Assembly (NCBI RefSeq): GCF_000255655.1
Contig: NZ_JH636434.1
Span: forward strand, 2,988,670-3,052,669
Direction of reading: 5' to 3'
DNA length: 64,000 nucleotides
Source: Schlesneria paludicola DSM 18645
Lineage (GTDB): Bacteria; Planctomycetota; Planctomycetia; Planctomycetales; Planctomycetaceae
The notes beneath the pieces were generated by a model. That model was not told the origin of the DNA, searched no databases, and worked only from the letters and a program-made list of their open reading frames with translations. Below, piece by piece: positions 46,608-56,087 of the stretch; positions within the stretch are counted from its first letter, which is position 1, and each line of letters opens with the position of its first letter. Both the position numbers and the translations under genes were made by a program.

Positions 46608-47621
46608 ATGAGTGCTGCCGCAGTTGGTGAGTTTGGTTCCCTGGAAGCCGAAGCGGAACATTTCAAGACGCAATTTGCCGAGGCGCGGATGGCAATCAAC
46701 CGCGTGATCGTCGGCCAGACCCGCACCATCGAAGCCGCGCTGACGGCCATCATGTGCGGCGGCAACGTGCTGCTCGAAGGCGTACCGGGACTCGGCAAAA
46801 CCGAACTGGTCAAGGCCCTGTCGCGCGTCCTGGATCTCGAGTTTCGCCGCATCCAGTTCACGCCCGACCTGATGCCCGCCGATATCGTCGGCACGAACGT
46901 CATGACGAGCGACGAAAATGGCCAGTATCGATTCGAGTTCCGCAAAGGCCCAATCTTCACCCAGTTGCTGCTCGCCGACGAAATCAATCGCGCCTCACCC
47001 AAAACCCAATCGGCGCTCCTCGAAACGATGCAAGAGCATTCGGTGACGACAGGCGGCAACATCTATCAGCTGAAAGAACCGTTTTTCGTGCTGGCCACGC
47101 AAAACCCGATCGAACAAGAAGGAACGTACCCGCTGCCCGAAGCCCAACTCGACCGATTCATGTTCAAGGTCGTCGTGCCGTTCCTGAATCGAGACGAACT
47201 GAACGAAGTCGTCAGCCGGACCATCCTAAAGACACCCGTCGAGATTCCCAAGCTGCTCGATTCCGAACGAATCATGGCCCTGCGCAGAATCCTGGAAAAA
47301 GTCGTCGTGACCGACGCCCTGCGTGACTATGCCGTGCGGCTGGTACTCGCCACGCATCCGATCAGCGACTTTGCTCCACCGCGCGTGCGCCAATTCGTCA
47401 AGTGGGGTGCCAGCCCGCGTGCCGCCCAGGCGTTGATTCGTGCCGCTCGCGTCCGCGCCCTGGCAGAAGGTCGTGCTCACGTCGCATTCGAAGACATTCG
47501 GCACTTTGCTGGCGAAGTGCTCGGCCATCGCATGCTGCTGAACTACGACGGTCAAGCCGAAAACCTCGACCTGAACGAGGTGGTCCAAGAGTGCGTTACC
47601 AACCTGTCCGAAACCATGTGA
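46608..47621 (+). CDS. MoxR family AAA+ ATPase
   Basis: 337 residues. Walker A is in GGNVLLEGVPGLGKTELVKA, and Walker B is in LLADEINRASPKTQSALLE. The sensor 1 region is FFVLATQNPIEQEGTYPLPE, followed by EAQLDRFMFKVV. MoxR ATPases act as chaperones for assembly of protein complexes through partners with DUF58 and VWA domains. Both partners are encoded downstream on the same strand (49092-49988 and 50044-51939), so this is the energy-using component of the cluster. Confidence 0.95.
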   Translation: MSAAAVGEFGSLEAEAEHFKTQFAEARMAINRVIVGQTRTIEAALTAIMCGGNVLLEGVPGLGKTELVKALSRVLDLEFRRIQFTPDLMPADIVGTNVMTSDENGQYRFEFRKGPIFTQLLLADEINRASPKTQSALLETMQEHSVTTGGNIYQLKEPFFVLATQNPIEQEGTYPLPEAQLDRFMFKVVVPFLNRDELNEVVSRTILKTPVEIPKLLDSERIMALRRILEKVVVTDALRDYAVRLVLATHPISDFAPPRVRQFVKWGASPRAAQALIRAARVRALAEGRAHVAFEDIRHFAGEVLGHRMLLNYDGQAENLDLNEVVQECVTNLSETM

Positions 47622-47681
47622 TACGATCGATCACGTGATTCGCTTCCCACCAAACGCAGATCGTGATTGGACGTCGAAACC

Positions 47682-48917
47682 ATGCGAACTATTGGCATGC
47701 AACGAAACCTGCTGCTGACTCTCGCGATGCTCGTGAGTGCGGCCGCCGTAAGCGGAACCGCCGCCGAAGCCGCGCGGCCCGACACCGATGAATTCTTGAC
47801 CACCGGCCGTTTCGCCGAGGGTGCCGGCGCGCTGCAGACCCATTTGAAATCGGAACCGAAGGACGACGTCGCGCGATTGGGATTGGGCGTCATCGAATTC
47901 GTTCAGGCGGTCGAAAAGTTGGGACAGAAACTGGCCCAGTACGAATTTCACACGCTCGGCGTCCAAGACCTGGAAGAAATTCTGCCGCGTCCCGATCCGG
48001 CAACAGAATCACTGACGTATCCCAAACTGCGGCAGATCGTCCAGGAATGGCTCAACGACCTCGTTCGCGTTGATGCGACGCTCGCAAAAGTCGAAAGTGA
48101 ACAAACCAAGCTGCCACTGCATGTTGGGAAAGTCCCACTCCGATTCGGGGGGCTCCGTGGCCGCCCCGTGACTCTGATTCCCCTGATGAGAGATCTTCGT
48201 CTGACGGAGGCGGGCAAGGAAGACGATTTCATCATCGCGTTCGACCGAGCCGACGTCGACTGGCTGCGAGGATATTGCCATGCGTTGCTCGCCATCGGCG
48301 AATTGGGATTGGCACATGACGCACAGGACTTGTTCGATGTGATCGCGCCCCGGATCTTTCGTCGGGTCAAAACTCCCCACGAGTTTCTGCTCGAGCCACC
48401 GCAAGAATCAAGTCGAGGTCTGTTCGACCGGGAAATGGTTTCTGATTTGATCGCCGCCGTGCATCTGATGCATTTTCCGGTCGTGGAACCGAAGCGAATG
48501 GAAGTCGCACTCGGACACTTCGCGCAAACGATCGCACTCAGCCGACAGATGTGGCAACGAATCGTCGCCGAAGACGACGACGATCACGAATGGATTCCCA
48601 GCCCACGGCAAAGCAGCGCAATTAATGTCAAAGTCTCTCAAGAAATGATCGACCACTGGTTGATCGCCGTCGATGAAGTCGAACTGATCCTGCAAGGCAA
48701 ACGACTGGTTCCGTTCTGGCGTGGCGCACCGACTCGCGGCGTCAATCTACACCGAGTCTTTCTGGAATCGAAACAGTTTGATCTCGTGCTTTGGATTCAA
48801 GGAGCCGCCGCGACGCCGTTCCTGGAAAAGGGCGAGATCACCAATCCTGAGACATGGCAAAAGATCAATGAGGCGTTCGGAAATCAGCTCTGGGGTTTCG
48901 CCTTCTGGTTCAATTGA
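47682..48917 (+). CDS. Exported protein of unknown function in the MoxR operon
   Basis: 411 residues from an ATG at 47682. The N-terminus has a signal peptide (MQRNLLLTLAMLVSAAAVSG, cleaved near AAEA). The rest is alpha-helical, with blocks such as EPKDDVARLGLGVIEFVQAV and LRGYCHALLAIGELGLAHDA that hint at TPR-like helices, but I recognise no named family. It ends with LWGFAFWFN. It lies between MoxR and DUF58 in the operon, so it is probably a periplasmic accessory of the same system. Confidence 0.75.
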   Translation: MRTIGMQRNLLLTLAMLVSAAAVSGTAAEAARPDTDEFLTTGRFAEGAGALQTHLKSEPKDDVARLGLGVIEFVQAVEKLGQKLAQYEFHTLGVQDLEEILPRPDPATESLTYPKLRQIVQEWLNDLVRVDATLAKVESEQTKLPLHVGKVPLRFGGLRGRPVTLIPLMRDLRLTEAGKEDDFIIAFDRADVDWLRGYCHALLAIGELGLAHDAQDLFDVIAPRIFRRVKTPHEFLLEPPQESSRGLFDREMVSDLIAAVHLMHFPVVEPKRMEVALGHFAQTIALSRQMWQRIVAEDDDDHEWIPSPRQSSAINVKVSQEMIDHWLIAVDEVELILQGKRLVPFWRGAPTRGVNLHRVFLESKQFDLVLWIQGAAATPFLEKGEITNPETWQKINEAFGNQLWGFAFWFN

Positions 48918-49091
48918 GGCCGATGCCGAAAGCGTGCATCAGAAGTAGGAAAAGGTCCAACGTTGTCCAACCGTCCCACACGCGAGTTCGTCCCTGAACG
49001 AGGTTGGTTCGCAAGGCACAGCGTCGATCACAAAAACTCGCTTGCATCGATTGATCAAGCGTTCGAATACAAAACGGCAGGTATGTGAACA

Positions 49092-49988
49092 ATGGAATCG
49101 GGAAAGCAATTCACCGCACTCATCGATAATTCCACCTTGTCGCGCGTCGAGCGGATGCGGTTGTTACCGATGCGTCGGCGAACGAATCGCAGCCGGGGCG
49201 AGCATCTCGCAGGCAAGGGCGGAACAAGCACCGAGTTCAATGACTACCGCGACTATTCGGCCGGCGACGACATGCGATACGTCGATTGGAACATCTTCTC
49301 TCGCCTGAACCGACCCTACGTGAAGCTCTATCGGCATGAAGAAGAAATGCACGTCGTGGTGCTGGTCGATGCATCCGCCTCCATGCGATTCGGCGACAAG
49401 TTCGAAAAAGCCAAACAGCTCGCCGCCTGCTTTTCCGTCATGGGACTGATGAACCTGGAAAAAGTCAGTGTCTTCGCCTGTCAGCATGCGGGTCAGACGC
49501 CCCAGATCCTGCCGCCCTGCACGGGCCGAACAAGCATGCGGCGAATCTTCCAGTTCCTCGAAAACCTGCCGCCAGGAGGAGACTTTCCCGTGGATGAAGC
49601 CGTCGAAGCCGTTCTCAAACAGCATCGGGGACGCGGCATCTGCGTGATCTTGTCCGACTTCCTGACCTTCGGGGCGATGGAACGGCCGATGAATCAGCTC
49701 TTCAGTGCAGGACTCGAAGTCTTCGGCATCCAATTGCTGTGCGGCTTGGAACTCAATCCGGAACTGACGGGTGACCTGCGCTTTGTCGACTCGGAAACAG
49801 GCTCGACGCTCGACGTGTCGTCGGTCGGCGACCTGATCGGATACTACCATCAGTATCTGGACGGCTGGCGCGATCATCTGGCCGCACTCTGTCGACAACG
49901 CAGCGGCCGTTTTCTATGCCTCGATTCAGGACTCCCACTGGAAACCATGATGTTCGACGTGCTGAAGCGGAAAGGTTGGGTCCAGTAG
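49092..49988 (+). CDS. DUF58 domain protein
   Basis: 298 residues. It has the DUF58 signature FNDYRDYSAGDDMRYVDWNI, and a VWA-like MIDAS motif VVLVDASASMRFGDK that follows. The C-terminal part (LLCGLELNPELTGDLRFVDS) is normal for the family. DUF58 proteins partner with MoxR ATPases. The gene lies 174 bases after the exported unknown and 55 bases before the BatA-like gene. Confidence 0.92.
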   Translation: MESGKQFTALIDNSTLSRVERMRLLPMRRRTNRSRGEHLAGKGGTSTEFNDYRDYSAGDDMRYVDWNIFSRLNRPYVKLYRHEEEMHVVVLVDASASMRFGDKFEKAKQLAACFSVMGLMNLEKVSVFACQHAGQTPQILPPCTGRTSMRRIFQFLENLPPGGDFPVDEAVEAVLKQHRGRGICVILSDFLTFGAMERPMNQLFSAGLEVFGIQLLCGLELNPELTGDLRFVDSETGSTLDVSSVGDLIGYYHQYLDGWRDHLAALCRQRSGRFLCLDSGLPLETMMFDVLKRKGWVQ

Positions 49989-50043
49989 TGTCACACGCCA
50001 CGCACTCCATCTCGTCTTCCGCATTCGATCGAGGACCGCTGCG

Positions 50044-51939
50044 ATGAACCTGCCCGGCTTTTCTGCATTGATGAATGCCTGGTGGTTTCTACTGCTGGTG
50101 CCGTTGATCATCTTTTACTTCTTGAAACTGCGTCGCCCGCGCATGGAGATCCCCTCGCTGGCGCTCTGGCGACAGGTCGTGAATGACCAGCGGGTCAACT
50201 CGCCGTTCCAGAAGTTCAAACGAAACCTGCTGCTGCTGCTTCAAATTCTGCTGCTGTGTGCGCTCATCCTGGGAGCCATGCAACCCTACCTTTCCAGCGG
50301 CGCCGAACAGGCCCGCTACCTGCCTGTATTGATCGACAATTCCGCGAGCATGGCGTCGCTCGACGGTCCGAACGGAAAATCCCGACTCGACGAAGCCAAA
50401 GACAGGGTTTCCAAGCTGATCGACGATCTGTTGCCTGATCAGCGGCTGTGCCTGATCTCCGTAAGCGGAACGGCTCGCAAACTAACCGATTTTACCGATA
50501 ACAAGCGGCTTCTGCGTGATGCGTTGTCTAAGCTTGAGGTCAGCCAGGTCGCCAGCCGACTGGAGGATGGTCTTCGCATGGCACAAGCGATGTCGCGTGT
50601 CCAACCGATCGACAACGTCGTGCTCATCTCCGACGGGAACGTCCCGCAAGAGGTGGACTTTGAACTCCCCTACAAATTGACCTTTCAAAAGCTGGGCTAT
50701 CCAGACGCCAATGTGGGGATCGTCGATTTCAATGCGCGACGTTCGCGAACAGGCTGGGATGTGTTCGCACGAATCGAAGGCACGAAACAGCCTGAAGGTT
50801 CGAAAGGGCCCCCAACCGCGAAAACACTCTGCGAGTACGAACTGCTGCAGAACGGACAACTGATCAAACAAGACACTGTCTCGATCGATGGCGGACAGGC
50901 CGAACGGCTTGTCTTCAAAGTCTCAACCGCCGTCGCCACGTCGCTGGAACTGCGAATCAAGCCGGATGGAACCGATTCGCTCTCCTCAGACAATGTGGCG
51001 TTTCTGGAAATTCCCGCACCACGGCCCCTGACAGTGTTCTGCCCGCCACGGATGGAATCGTATCGCAACGCGCTGGCGACGATGCCAGACATCACGCTGT
51101 ATCCAGGCGAAGGGACGGAGCCCAAAGTGGTGGATCTGAAATTTGCAGAAGGACCAATCTCGACCGGGCCCGAGGCGCGTGTCACCGTCAATGTCGGCTT
51201 CGTCCCCGATGATCTTTCCAATCTGGTGGAACTCGTGTCAGGACAGACCGAAGTCGTCGATTGGCGGCGAACCGCTCCGTTACTGCAACATGTGCAGTTG
51301 CTGGACGTCCAGATCGCCGACGATCCTCAACTCGCCAAAGGGATCAGCGAACGAGACTTTGAACAGGCCGGCTACGAAATCCTCGCGCAATCGCGTTCAG
51401 GCCCGCTCATCCTCGAGCGATTGATTGAAGGACGCTGGGAATACTACTTCCTGTTCAACACCGATCGATCCTCGCTGGTCTACCGGGTTGGCTTCCCGAT
51501 TCTGATCCAAAACGCGACTCAGATCGCCGCGCAGCAAGCCAATCTGCTCGACTCCAAAGCGCATCCGACCGGAACGCTTCCACCGCAGCGCATCACTCCC
51601 GAGACCGAGATCCATGTCAGCGGCCCTCATGGATACACAGAAACCGCCAAAAGCGATAAGGACGGTTTCCTCTCCGGAATCGCCGCACCGTATGTCGGTG
51701 CCTATGAACTCACCGGCGACACGCAGCCGATCAAGATCGGTGCAAGCCTCCTCTCGACCACCGAAACCTCCTTGAACGCCGTCGAGAAACTGCATTTTCC
51801 CGAGGTCTCTGTCGCCGCCACAACGGTGATTGTCAAAACCGATCAACCGCTTTGGGGGTGGTTCGCGGCCGCCGCCTTGGGGTTTCTGATGCTTGAGTGG
51901 TGGTACTTTCAGAAACGGCCTGCGGGAGTTCTCACGTGA
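50044..51939 (+). CDS. BatA-type VWA membrane protein
   Basis: 631 residues. An N-terminal membrane helix with the BatA N-terminal motif (WWFLLLVPLIIFYFLKLRRP) and a second helix (LLLLLQILLLCALILGAMQP) precede a VWA domain. The VWA MIDAS motif reads LIDNSASMASLDGPN near residue 98. A beta-rich region follows, then a C-terminal helix (LWGWFAAAALGFLMLEWWYF). The gene's stop TGA overlaps the GTG start of the next gene, so the two are translationally coupled. It belongs to the Bat/MoxR class of envelope complexes. Confidence 0.92.
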   Translation: MNLPGFSALMNAWWFLLLVPLIIFYFLKLRRPRMEIPSLALWRQVVNDQRVNSPFQKFKRNLLLLLQILLLCALILGAMQPYLSSGAEQARYLPVLIDNSASMASLDGPNGKSRLDEAKDRVSKLIDDLLPDQRLCLISVSGTARKLTDFTDNKRLLRDALSKLEVSQVASRLEDGLRMAQAMSRVQPIDNVVLISDGNVPQEVDFELPYKLTFQKLGYPDANVGIVDFNARRSRTGWDVFARIEGTKQPEGSKGPPTAKTLCEYELLQNGQLIKQDTVSIDGGQAERLVFKVSTAVATSLELRIKPDGTDSLSSDNVAFLEIPAPRPLTVFCPPRMESYRNALATMPDITLYPGEGTEPKVVDLKFAEGPISTGPEARVTVNVGFVPDDLSNLVELVSGQTEVVDWRRTAPLLQHVQLLDVQIADDPQLAKGISERDFEQAGYEILAQSRSGPLILERLIEGRWEYYFLFNTDRSSLVYRVGFPILIQNATQIAAQQANLLDSKAHPTGTLPPQRITPETEIHVSGPHGYTETAKSDKDGFLSGIAAPYVGAYELTGDTQPIKIGASLLSTTETSLNAVEKLHFPEVSVAATTVIVKTDQPLWGWFAAAALGFLMLEWWYFQKRPAGVLT

Positions 51940-54191
51940 GCACCACACTCCGATCCCACGACGAATCGAAGACGAGCGGGTTCACGAGCGCGTCTCCTCG
52001 ACGACATTCGTACTCGCTCAGGCGCCAATCCAGTCGCTGCACGATTGTCATCGCGGCCTGGATGCTCTTGGTTTCGCCCCTCTGGGCCCAGTCAAAAATG
52101 ATCTCGGTCGAAAGCTCGGGCATGCAGCCCCCCGTCGTCATCGGACGCCCGATGCTGACCTGGTGGGATGTGAAAGTTCAGGGCCCGGGATTGGTCGTCG
52201 GACAATTCCAGTTCATCGTCAAGCACGACAATCGAGTTCTCGCCACGGTCGAAACCGAGGAAATCACCGTCAATGGCCCCGAACAGCGAATCCGCGTGAT
52301 GCTGCCGGCCATTGATGAAACATCCCCGCGCGATCAATTGCAGATTGAAATCTCGATTCGGGGAAAAACGCTGAATTCAAAACTCGGCGAACAAGTCCTG
52401 CGCGTCCCTTTCGCCACGAAGAAGACGTTCATGGGACTGGTCGCGGAACCGAAACTCAGCCGCAAGCGGACAGGGCAACGTCAGTCGATACTCGAGCACC
52501 TGAAGTTCGAATCACTCGTTCAGGAGGAGACCCAAGAGCCCAGCGCGGACGACAATACGGACATGGTCAAAACGATCCTCACGTCGATGAGTACGAACGA
52601 TCTACCCTCCGATCCGCTGGCGTACTGTGGATACGATCTGGTCGTGCTGATGGATGAAGAGTTCCGCACGATGCGGGCGGCGCAACTCGAAGCGATCCTG
52701 GCATGGATCAAGGCGGGGGGCAACCTGTTTGTCGAGCCCAAAGGGATCATGGAGCCGTTTCACCTCGACTTCCTGCGCAATGTGGCCGCGGAAGACCCGC
52801 AACAGATCGTGTTCCCGACGGACGCGGCCGGACGTGTGCTCCCCGACTCCGTTCCTTCTGCCGAAATCGCGCATGTCGTCGGTTGCGGATTGGGACATGT
52901 CGCCATTCGAACCGATGATTCCGACCGCGAACTGCCTAAAGATCCGTCGGCGTGGAAGAAGGTCACGGGACCACTGTGGAACGAACGACACCACGTGCAG
53001 CGATTGCCGGTACTCGTTCGTCAGGCCGTCGGCCCAAACGGTCAGGTCGTCGTCAAAGAGGACCCAAATCCTGATCCGTTTGGCTTGAAAACCGTCCTCG
53101 GAACGAGATTGCGCGTCCCCATTGCCGAACTGATCGAACGATTGATGCCCGAGGGGGTCAGGATGGTGCCGCTGTCGGTTCTGGCGACGATCCTGGTGGC
53201 CTTCGTGATCCTGATCGGTCCCGGGGAATACTTCGTACTCGGTTGGTTGCGCTTGAGAAAACTCACATGGCTCACGTTTCCTGCCGCGACAATCGGCGTG
53301 ACGGCACTCACGATCTGGGTGTCGAACAGCTACATGTCAGCAGCAGAAACGCGTCGTGCCGTCACCATCTGCGATCTCAATCACGCGGGCGAGACGATCC
53401 GCACAAATCGATTTGAGCTCCTCTATATCGCCTCATCGCGACGCGTCTCCACCGATCTCGACAAACAACTGTTCACACCGCTCAGGTCGTCGGCCAATCT
53501 CGACCAAGTCGGCACCCGGCGATTGAGGCCGTCGGAGGCCCCCGTCACCGGGTACCAGATGGGCACGGATGGACAAGTCATGGCCATTCCCCCCACGTTT
53601 GAAGGCCGAATCCCAACTCTGTACGCCGCCAGTCAGGAAGTACAGAAGTGGACGCCGCAACTCAATCGCACCTTCTCGATTCCCGGCCCCTCCCAGTCAC
53701 CGCCCGTTGACTGGGACGAATTCAACCTGGATGCCGAACAGGCACAGGCGTTTCGTCGACACGAGATTCCGCCACACATCCTTGCGCAGGCAAAACAGCA
53801 GTTCGGCACCGACGTCATGGTGGCCTGCATTTCGCAGATCGATGGCTGGGCTTACAACCGCGAAGCAGACTGGGGCAAACCGACCAATGATCCGTTCGCG
53901 CAGCAACGCCTGCAGCAGCCGATGCTGCAACCCCCGACCGAGGAACAAGTCGTTGAGCAACTCCTGCAGAAAGAGTCACCCCTATTTCGTTGGCTCTACC
54001 GAGCGTCCGTCGCACCAACCGCCCCGGGACTCTTCAGCATCGTGAAGCAACTGACACCCAAAGGCGGAATCCTTTGCGACGACTTACCAATCTTCGATAC
54101 AACCAACCCCTCAAGCTGGCTCTTGCTGATCGTCGTCCCGCAAAAAGACGAATATCGTGTCTACCGCAAGCTGATGCAGATCACCAACTGA
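51936..54191 (+). CDS. Membrane protein with amidotransferase-like fold in the MoxR operon
   Basis: 751 residues from a GTG at 51936, overlapping the previous gene's stop by four bases. A signal peptide (TIVIAAWMLLVSPLWAQ) is followed by a beta-rich domain. Then comes a Rossmann-like region (YCGYDLVVLMDEEFRTMRAA and AWIKAGGNLFVEPKG) similar to class I amidotransferase or BatA C-terminal regions. Two membrane helices lie near residues 415-480 (PLSVLATILVAFVILIGPGE and FPAATIGVTALTIWVSNSY), followed by a cytoplasmic or periplasmic tail of about 260 residues. I recognise no Pfam name with certainty. It closes the seven-gene operon. Confidence 0.82.
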   Translation: MSTTLRSHDESKTSGFTSASPRRHSYSLRRQSSRCTIVIAAWMLLVSPLWAQSKMISVESSGMQPPVVIGRPMLTWWDVKVQGPGLVVGQFQFIVKHDNRVLATVETEEITVNGPEQRIRVMLPAIDETSPRDQLQIEISIRGKTLNSKLGEQVLRVPFATKKTFMGLVAEPKLSRKRTGQRQSILEHLKFESLVQEETQEPSADDNTDMVKTILTSMSTNDLPSDPLAYCGYDLVVLMDEEFRTMRAAQLEAILAWIKAGGNLFVEPKGIMEPFHLDFLRNVAAEDPQQIVFPTDAAGRVLPDSVPSAEIAHVVGCGLGHVAIRTDDSDRELPKDPSAWKKVTGPLWNERHHVQRLPVLVRQAVGPNGQVVVKEDPNPDPFGLKTVLGTRLRVPIAELIERLMPEGVRMVPLSVLATILVAFVILIGPGEYFVLGWLRLRKLTWLTFPAATIGVTALTIWVSNSYMSAAETRRAVTICDLNHAGETIRTNRFELLYIASSRRVSTDLDKQLFTPLRSSANLDQVGTRRLRPSEAPVTGYQMGTDGQVMAIPPTFEGRIPTLYAASQEVQKWTPQLNRTFSIPGPSQSPPVDWDEFNLDAEQAQAFRRHEIPPHILAQAKQQFGTDVMVACISQIDGWAYNREADWGKPTNDPFAQQRLQQPMLQPPTEEQVVEQLLQKESPLFRWLYRASVAPTAPGLFSIVKQLTPKGGILCDDLPIFDTTNPSSWLLLIVVPQKDEYRVYRKLMQITN

Positions 54192-54211
54192 TCGCCCCCT
54201 CGCGTCCCCTC

Positions 54212-54235
54212 GTTACCAAGCTCCCGCTTGGTAAC
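54212..54235. repeat. Dispersed intergenic hairpin repeat
   Basis: Perfect ten-base arms GTTACCAAGC and GCTTGGTAAC enclose the loop TCCC, 20 bases after the operon's stop codon. It is the best copy of the CCAAGC-N4-GCTTGG family in the window. It could double as a transcription end, although no T-run follows. Confidence 0.75.
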
Positions 54236-54509
54236 GCCCCTTGCAATCTCGTCGCCTCAAAACGCCCCAAAAAACGCGGGCTAGCCAAATCAGCGCAAAG
54301 TTCAACCCCCCACTCGGCCCCTCTCTCGTCCGCCCCAAAGTGGGCGGAAGGGTACAATCCTAGGGGTGCGCGCGTTTCGATCGCTCCCCTAGGTCAAATC
54401 CCCCCCCCAAGCCCTCGCCGCCCTGTAACGGGCGGCAGGAAACGATCGACGCGAGACTCTGATCGTTCCATCCCCCTTCCGCCAACGCCATGAACGATTT
54501 TCCGCCCTG

Positions 54510-54645
54510 AAGCATGATCCAACCGTGGCCGTTCCTGCGGGCCAAAGGCCCAGCCATTCGACCAGCCCAGCCCAAAGGAGGCCGCAGGACTCCGACGGGC
54601 TGGGTCAAGCCTCCCAAACTCCATGAAGGCCTGTAAGGCCGACCA
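54510..54645. repeat. GC-rich dispersed repeat, copy B
   Basis: About 130 bases matching copy A at 39045-39150 (shared CTGCGGGCC, CCAGCCCA, AAAGGAG, CCGCAGG, ACGGGCTGGGTCAA). It lies in the gene-free stretch 54192-54812, where I see no other feature. Confidence 0.75.
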
Positions 54646-54812
54646 TTCACCCAAATCGAATCCGCTCCGCACTCAATTGGCCGACCTCATCGCGCCCCGA
54701 AACCCACACCCCGCGAACGAAAAAAGCCCTTCATTGTCACGACGACAACGAAAGGCTTTGATCTAAATCACAAACATCGGATCGCCTGGACTCTGGCGCG
54801 TCCTGCAATTAA

Positions 54813-54910
54813 GAGGCTATTGAAGTAATGGGGCCCGGCTCGGGGCAGCTTAAAAAAAACCTGACATCGTCAACGCCAAGGTGCCTGTCTCCCTGACTTC
54901 AACAGACGGC
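54813..54910. repeat. ~100-base element with inverted ends, copy 1
   Basis: Its ends (GAGGCTATTGAAGTAATGGGG and a right end whose complement is GCCGTCTGTTGAAGTCAGGGA) are inverted repeats. The interior shares TGACATCGTCAACGCCAAGG and GTGCCTGTC with copy 2 at 55791-55890. Short size, inverted ends and absence of coding suggest a MITE-like element. Confidence 0.7.
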
Positions 54911-54920
54911 TTTCCTATCA

Positions 54921-55757
54921 TCACTCAACCCGCACACCCAGCGTTTTCAACTCGGCCAACTGAGCCTTCCCGGTTTCGTTCAGGGGGTTACCAGCCAGGA
55001 ACAGTCTCCAATACGGTGCAAACCGTCGTTCACCGGCGGTGTCCTTCTTGGCCATTTCCACCAGCGTTCCCAGTTCGGTGATCTGATTCCGTTCCAGGAA
55101 CGTGAACCGCAATTCCTTCATTTCGCTCAGAGCCGACAGATCCTTGATCTGATTGTCTTTCAGATCGATCCGTTCCAGCCACTTCAAGGTTTTCAGGGGC
55201 GAAATGTCGCTGATCTTGTTCTTGTCCAAATAGATCGCATGCAGCTTGGTCATCTCGGCCAACGGCTGAACCGACTCAACCTGATTCCTGCTCAGATACA
55301 GCGAGGTCAGAGCCTTGAGCACCTGAATCCCGTCGAGTTTCTGCACTTGGTTGTCGTCGAGCTCGATGTACTGCAGCTTGGTGAGCTTGAACAGCGGCGT
55401 AATGTCGGAAATCTGATTCTTCTCGAGGTACAGCGACTGGATATTGACGCATTCTTCCAGCGGCTTCAGATCCTTGATCTTGTTTCCGCTCAGCTTGACC
55501 TCAGCCAGATTTCGGCACTTTTCCAATCCAGCCAGATTTTCGATGCCGCGATTGGTCGCCTTCATGATGAAGATCGAGGCGACGTCTTCATCGGTGATCT
55601 TCTTTGATTTGTCAGTCTTGTCGATCTGCTTCTGCTTCAGGATTTCACGGATTACCGTGTCGAGATTCGGGTCGGGAAACTCGACGTCGGCCGCAAACGC
55701 CGAACAGGGAACCATTAATGCGGCAGTCAAAACCAGGAACATCATCCGGCAGGGCAT
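54921..55757 (-). CDS. Exported leucine-rich-repeat protein (internalin/SDS22 type)
   Basis: 278 residues from the ATG at 55757, with GGAG nine bases before it. The open frame extends further upstream, but that part lies in the repeat copy at 55791-55890, so I reject the longer start. A signal peptide (MMFLVLTAALMVPCSAFA) is followed by eight or so 22-residue leucine-rich repeats of the SDS22 type (for example LAEVKLSGNKIKDLKPLEEC and LQYIELDDNQVQKLDGIQVL). Probably a cell-surface protein-binding module. The gene is bracketed by direct copies of a short element. Confidence 0.87.
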   Translation of the reverse strand: MPCRMMFLVLTAALMVPCSAFAADVEFPDPNLDTVIREILKQKQIDKTDKSKKITDEDVASIFIMKATNRGIENLAGLEKCRNLAEVKLSGNKIKDLKPLEECVNIQSLYLEKNQISDITPLFKLTKLQYIELDDNQVQKLDGIQVLKALTSLYLSRNQVESVQPLAEMTKLHAIYLDKNKISDISPLKTLKWLERIDLKDNQIKDLSALSEMKELRFTFLERNQITELGTLVEMAKKDTAGERRFAPYWRLFLAGNPLNETGKAQLAELKTLGVRVE

Positions 55758-55790
55758 CAGTAAGTCTCCAGCGGTCACGCGATCGCTTAA

Positions 55791-55890
55791 CAGTCTGTTG
55801 AAGTAACGGGGACTGGCTCCGGCCAGCTTAAAAAACGCCATGACATCGTCAACGCCAAGGTGCCTGTCCCCCTTACTTCAACAGGCTGCT
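55791..55890. repeat. ~100-base element with inverted ends, copy 2
   Basis: Ends CAGTCTGTTGAAGTAACGGGG and CCCCCTTACTTCAACAGGCTG are inverted repeats of about 20 bases. The interior matches copy 1 at 54813-54910 in the same orientation (AGCTTAAAAAA, TGACATCGTCAACGCCAAGG). The stretch 55891-56087 before the tRNA shows nothing else. Confidence 0.75.
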
Positions 55891-56087
55891 AAGGCGAAAT
55901 CAAGAGGCGACATTTCAACAGTCGTGGATGCCACTCTAGCAATCGGAGCGAATTGTCCACAACCGAAATCGCCCTTCGTCGTCCGCTCCAGCGGTCATCC
56001 GATTCCAAAACTTGGCCGAGCAAGGTTGGCGTTCGCCATTCGAAACGATAAACTGCCGCCAGACGCACTTCGCCAAAGCGCGTCATC

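Noticed and set aside
54338..54420. C-rich tracts near 54338 and 54405 as a regulatory site
   Set aside because: They are plain homopolymeric C and GC runs in repeat DNA, without symmetric or conserved context.
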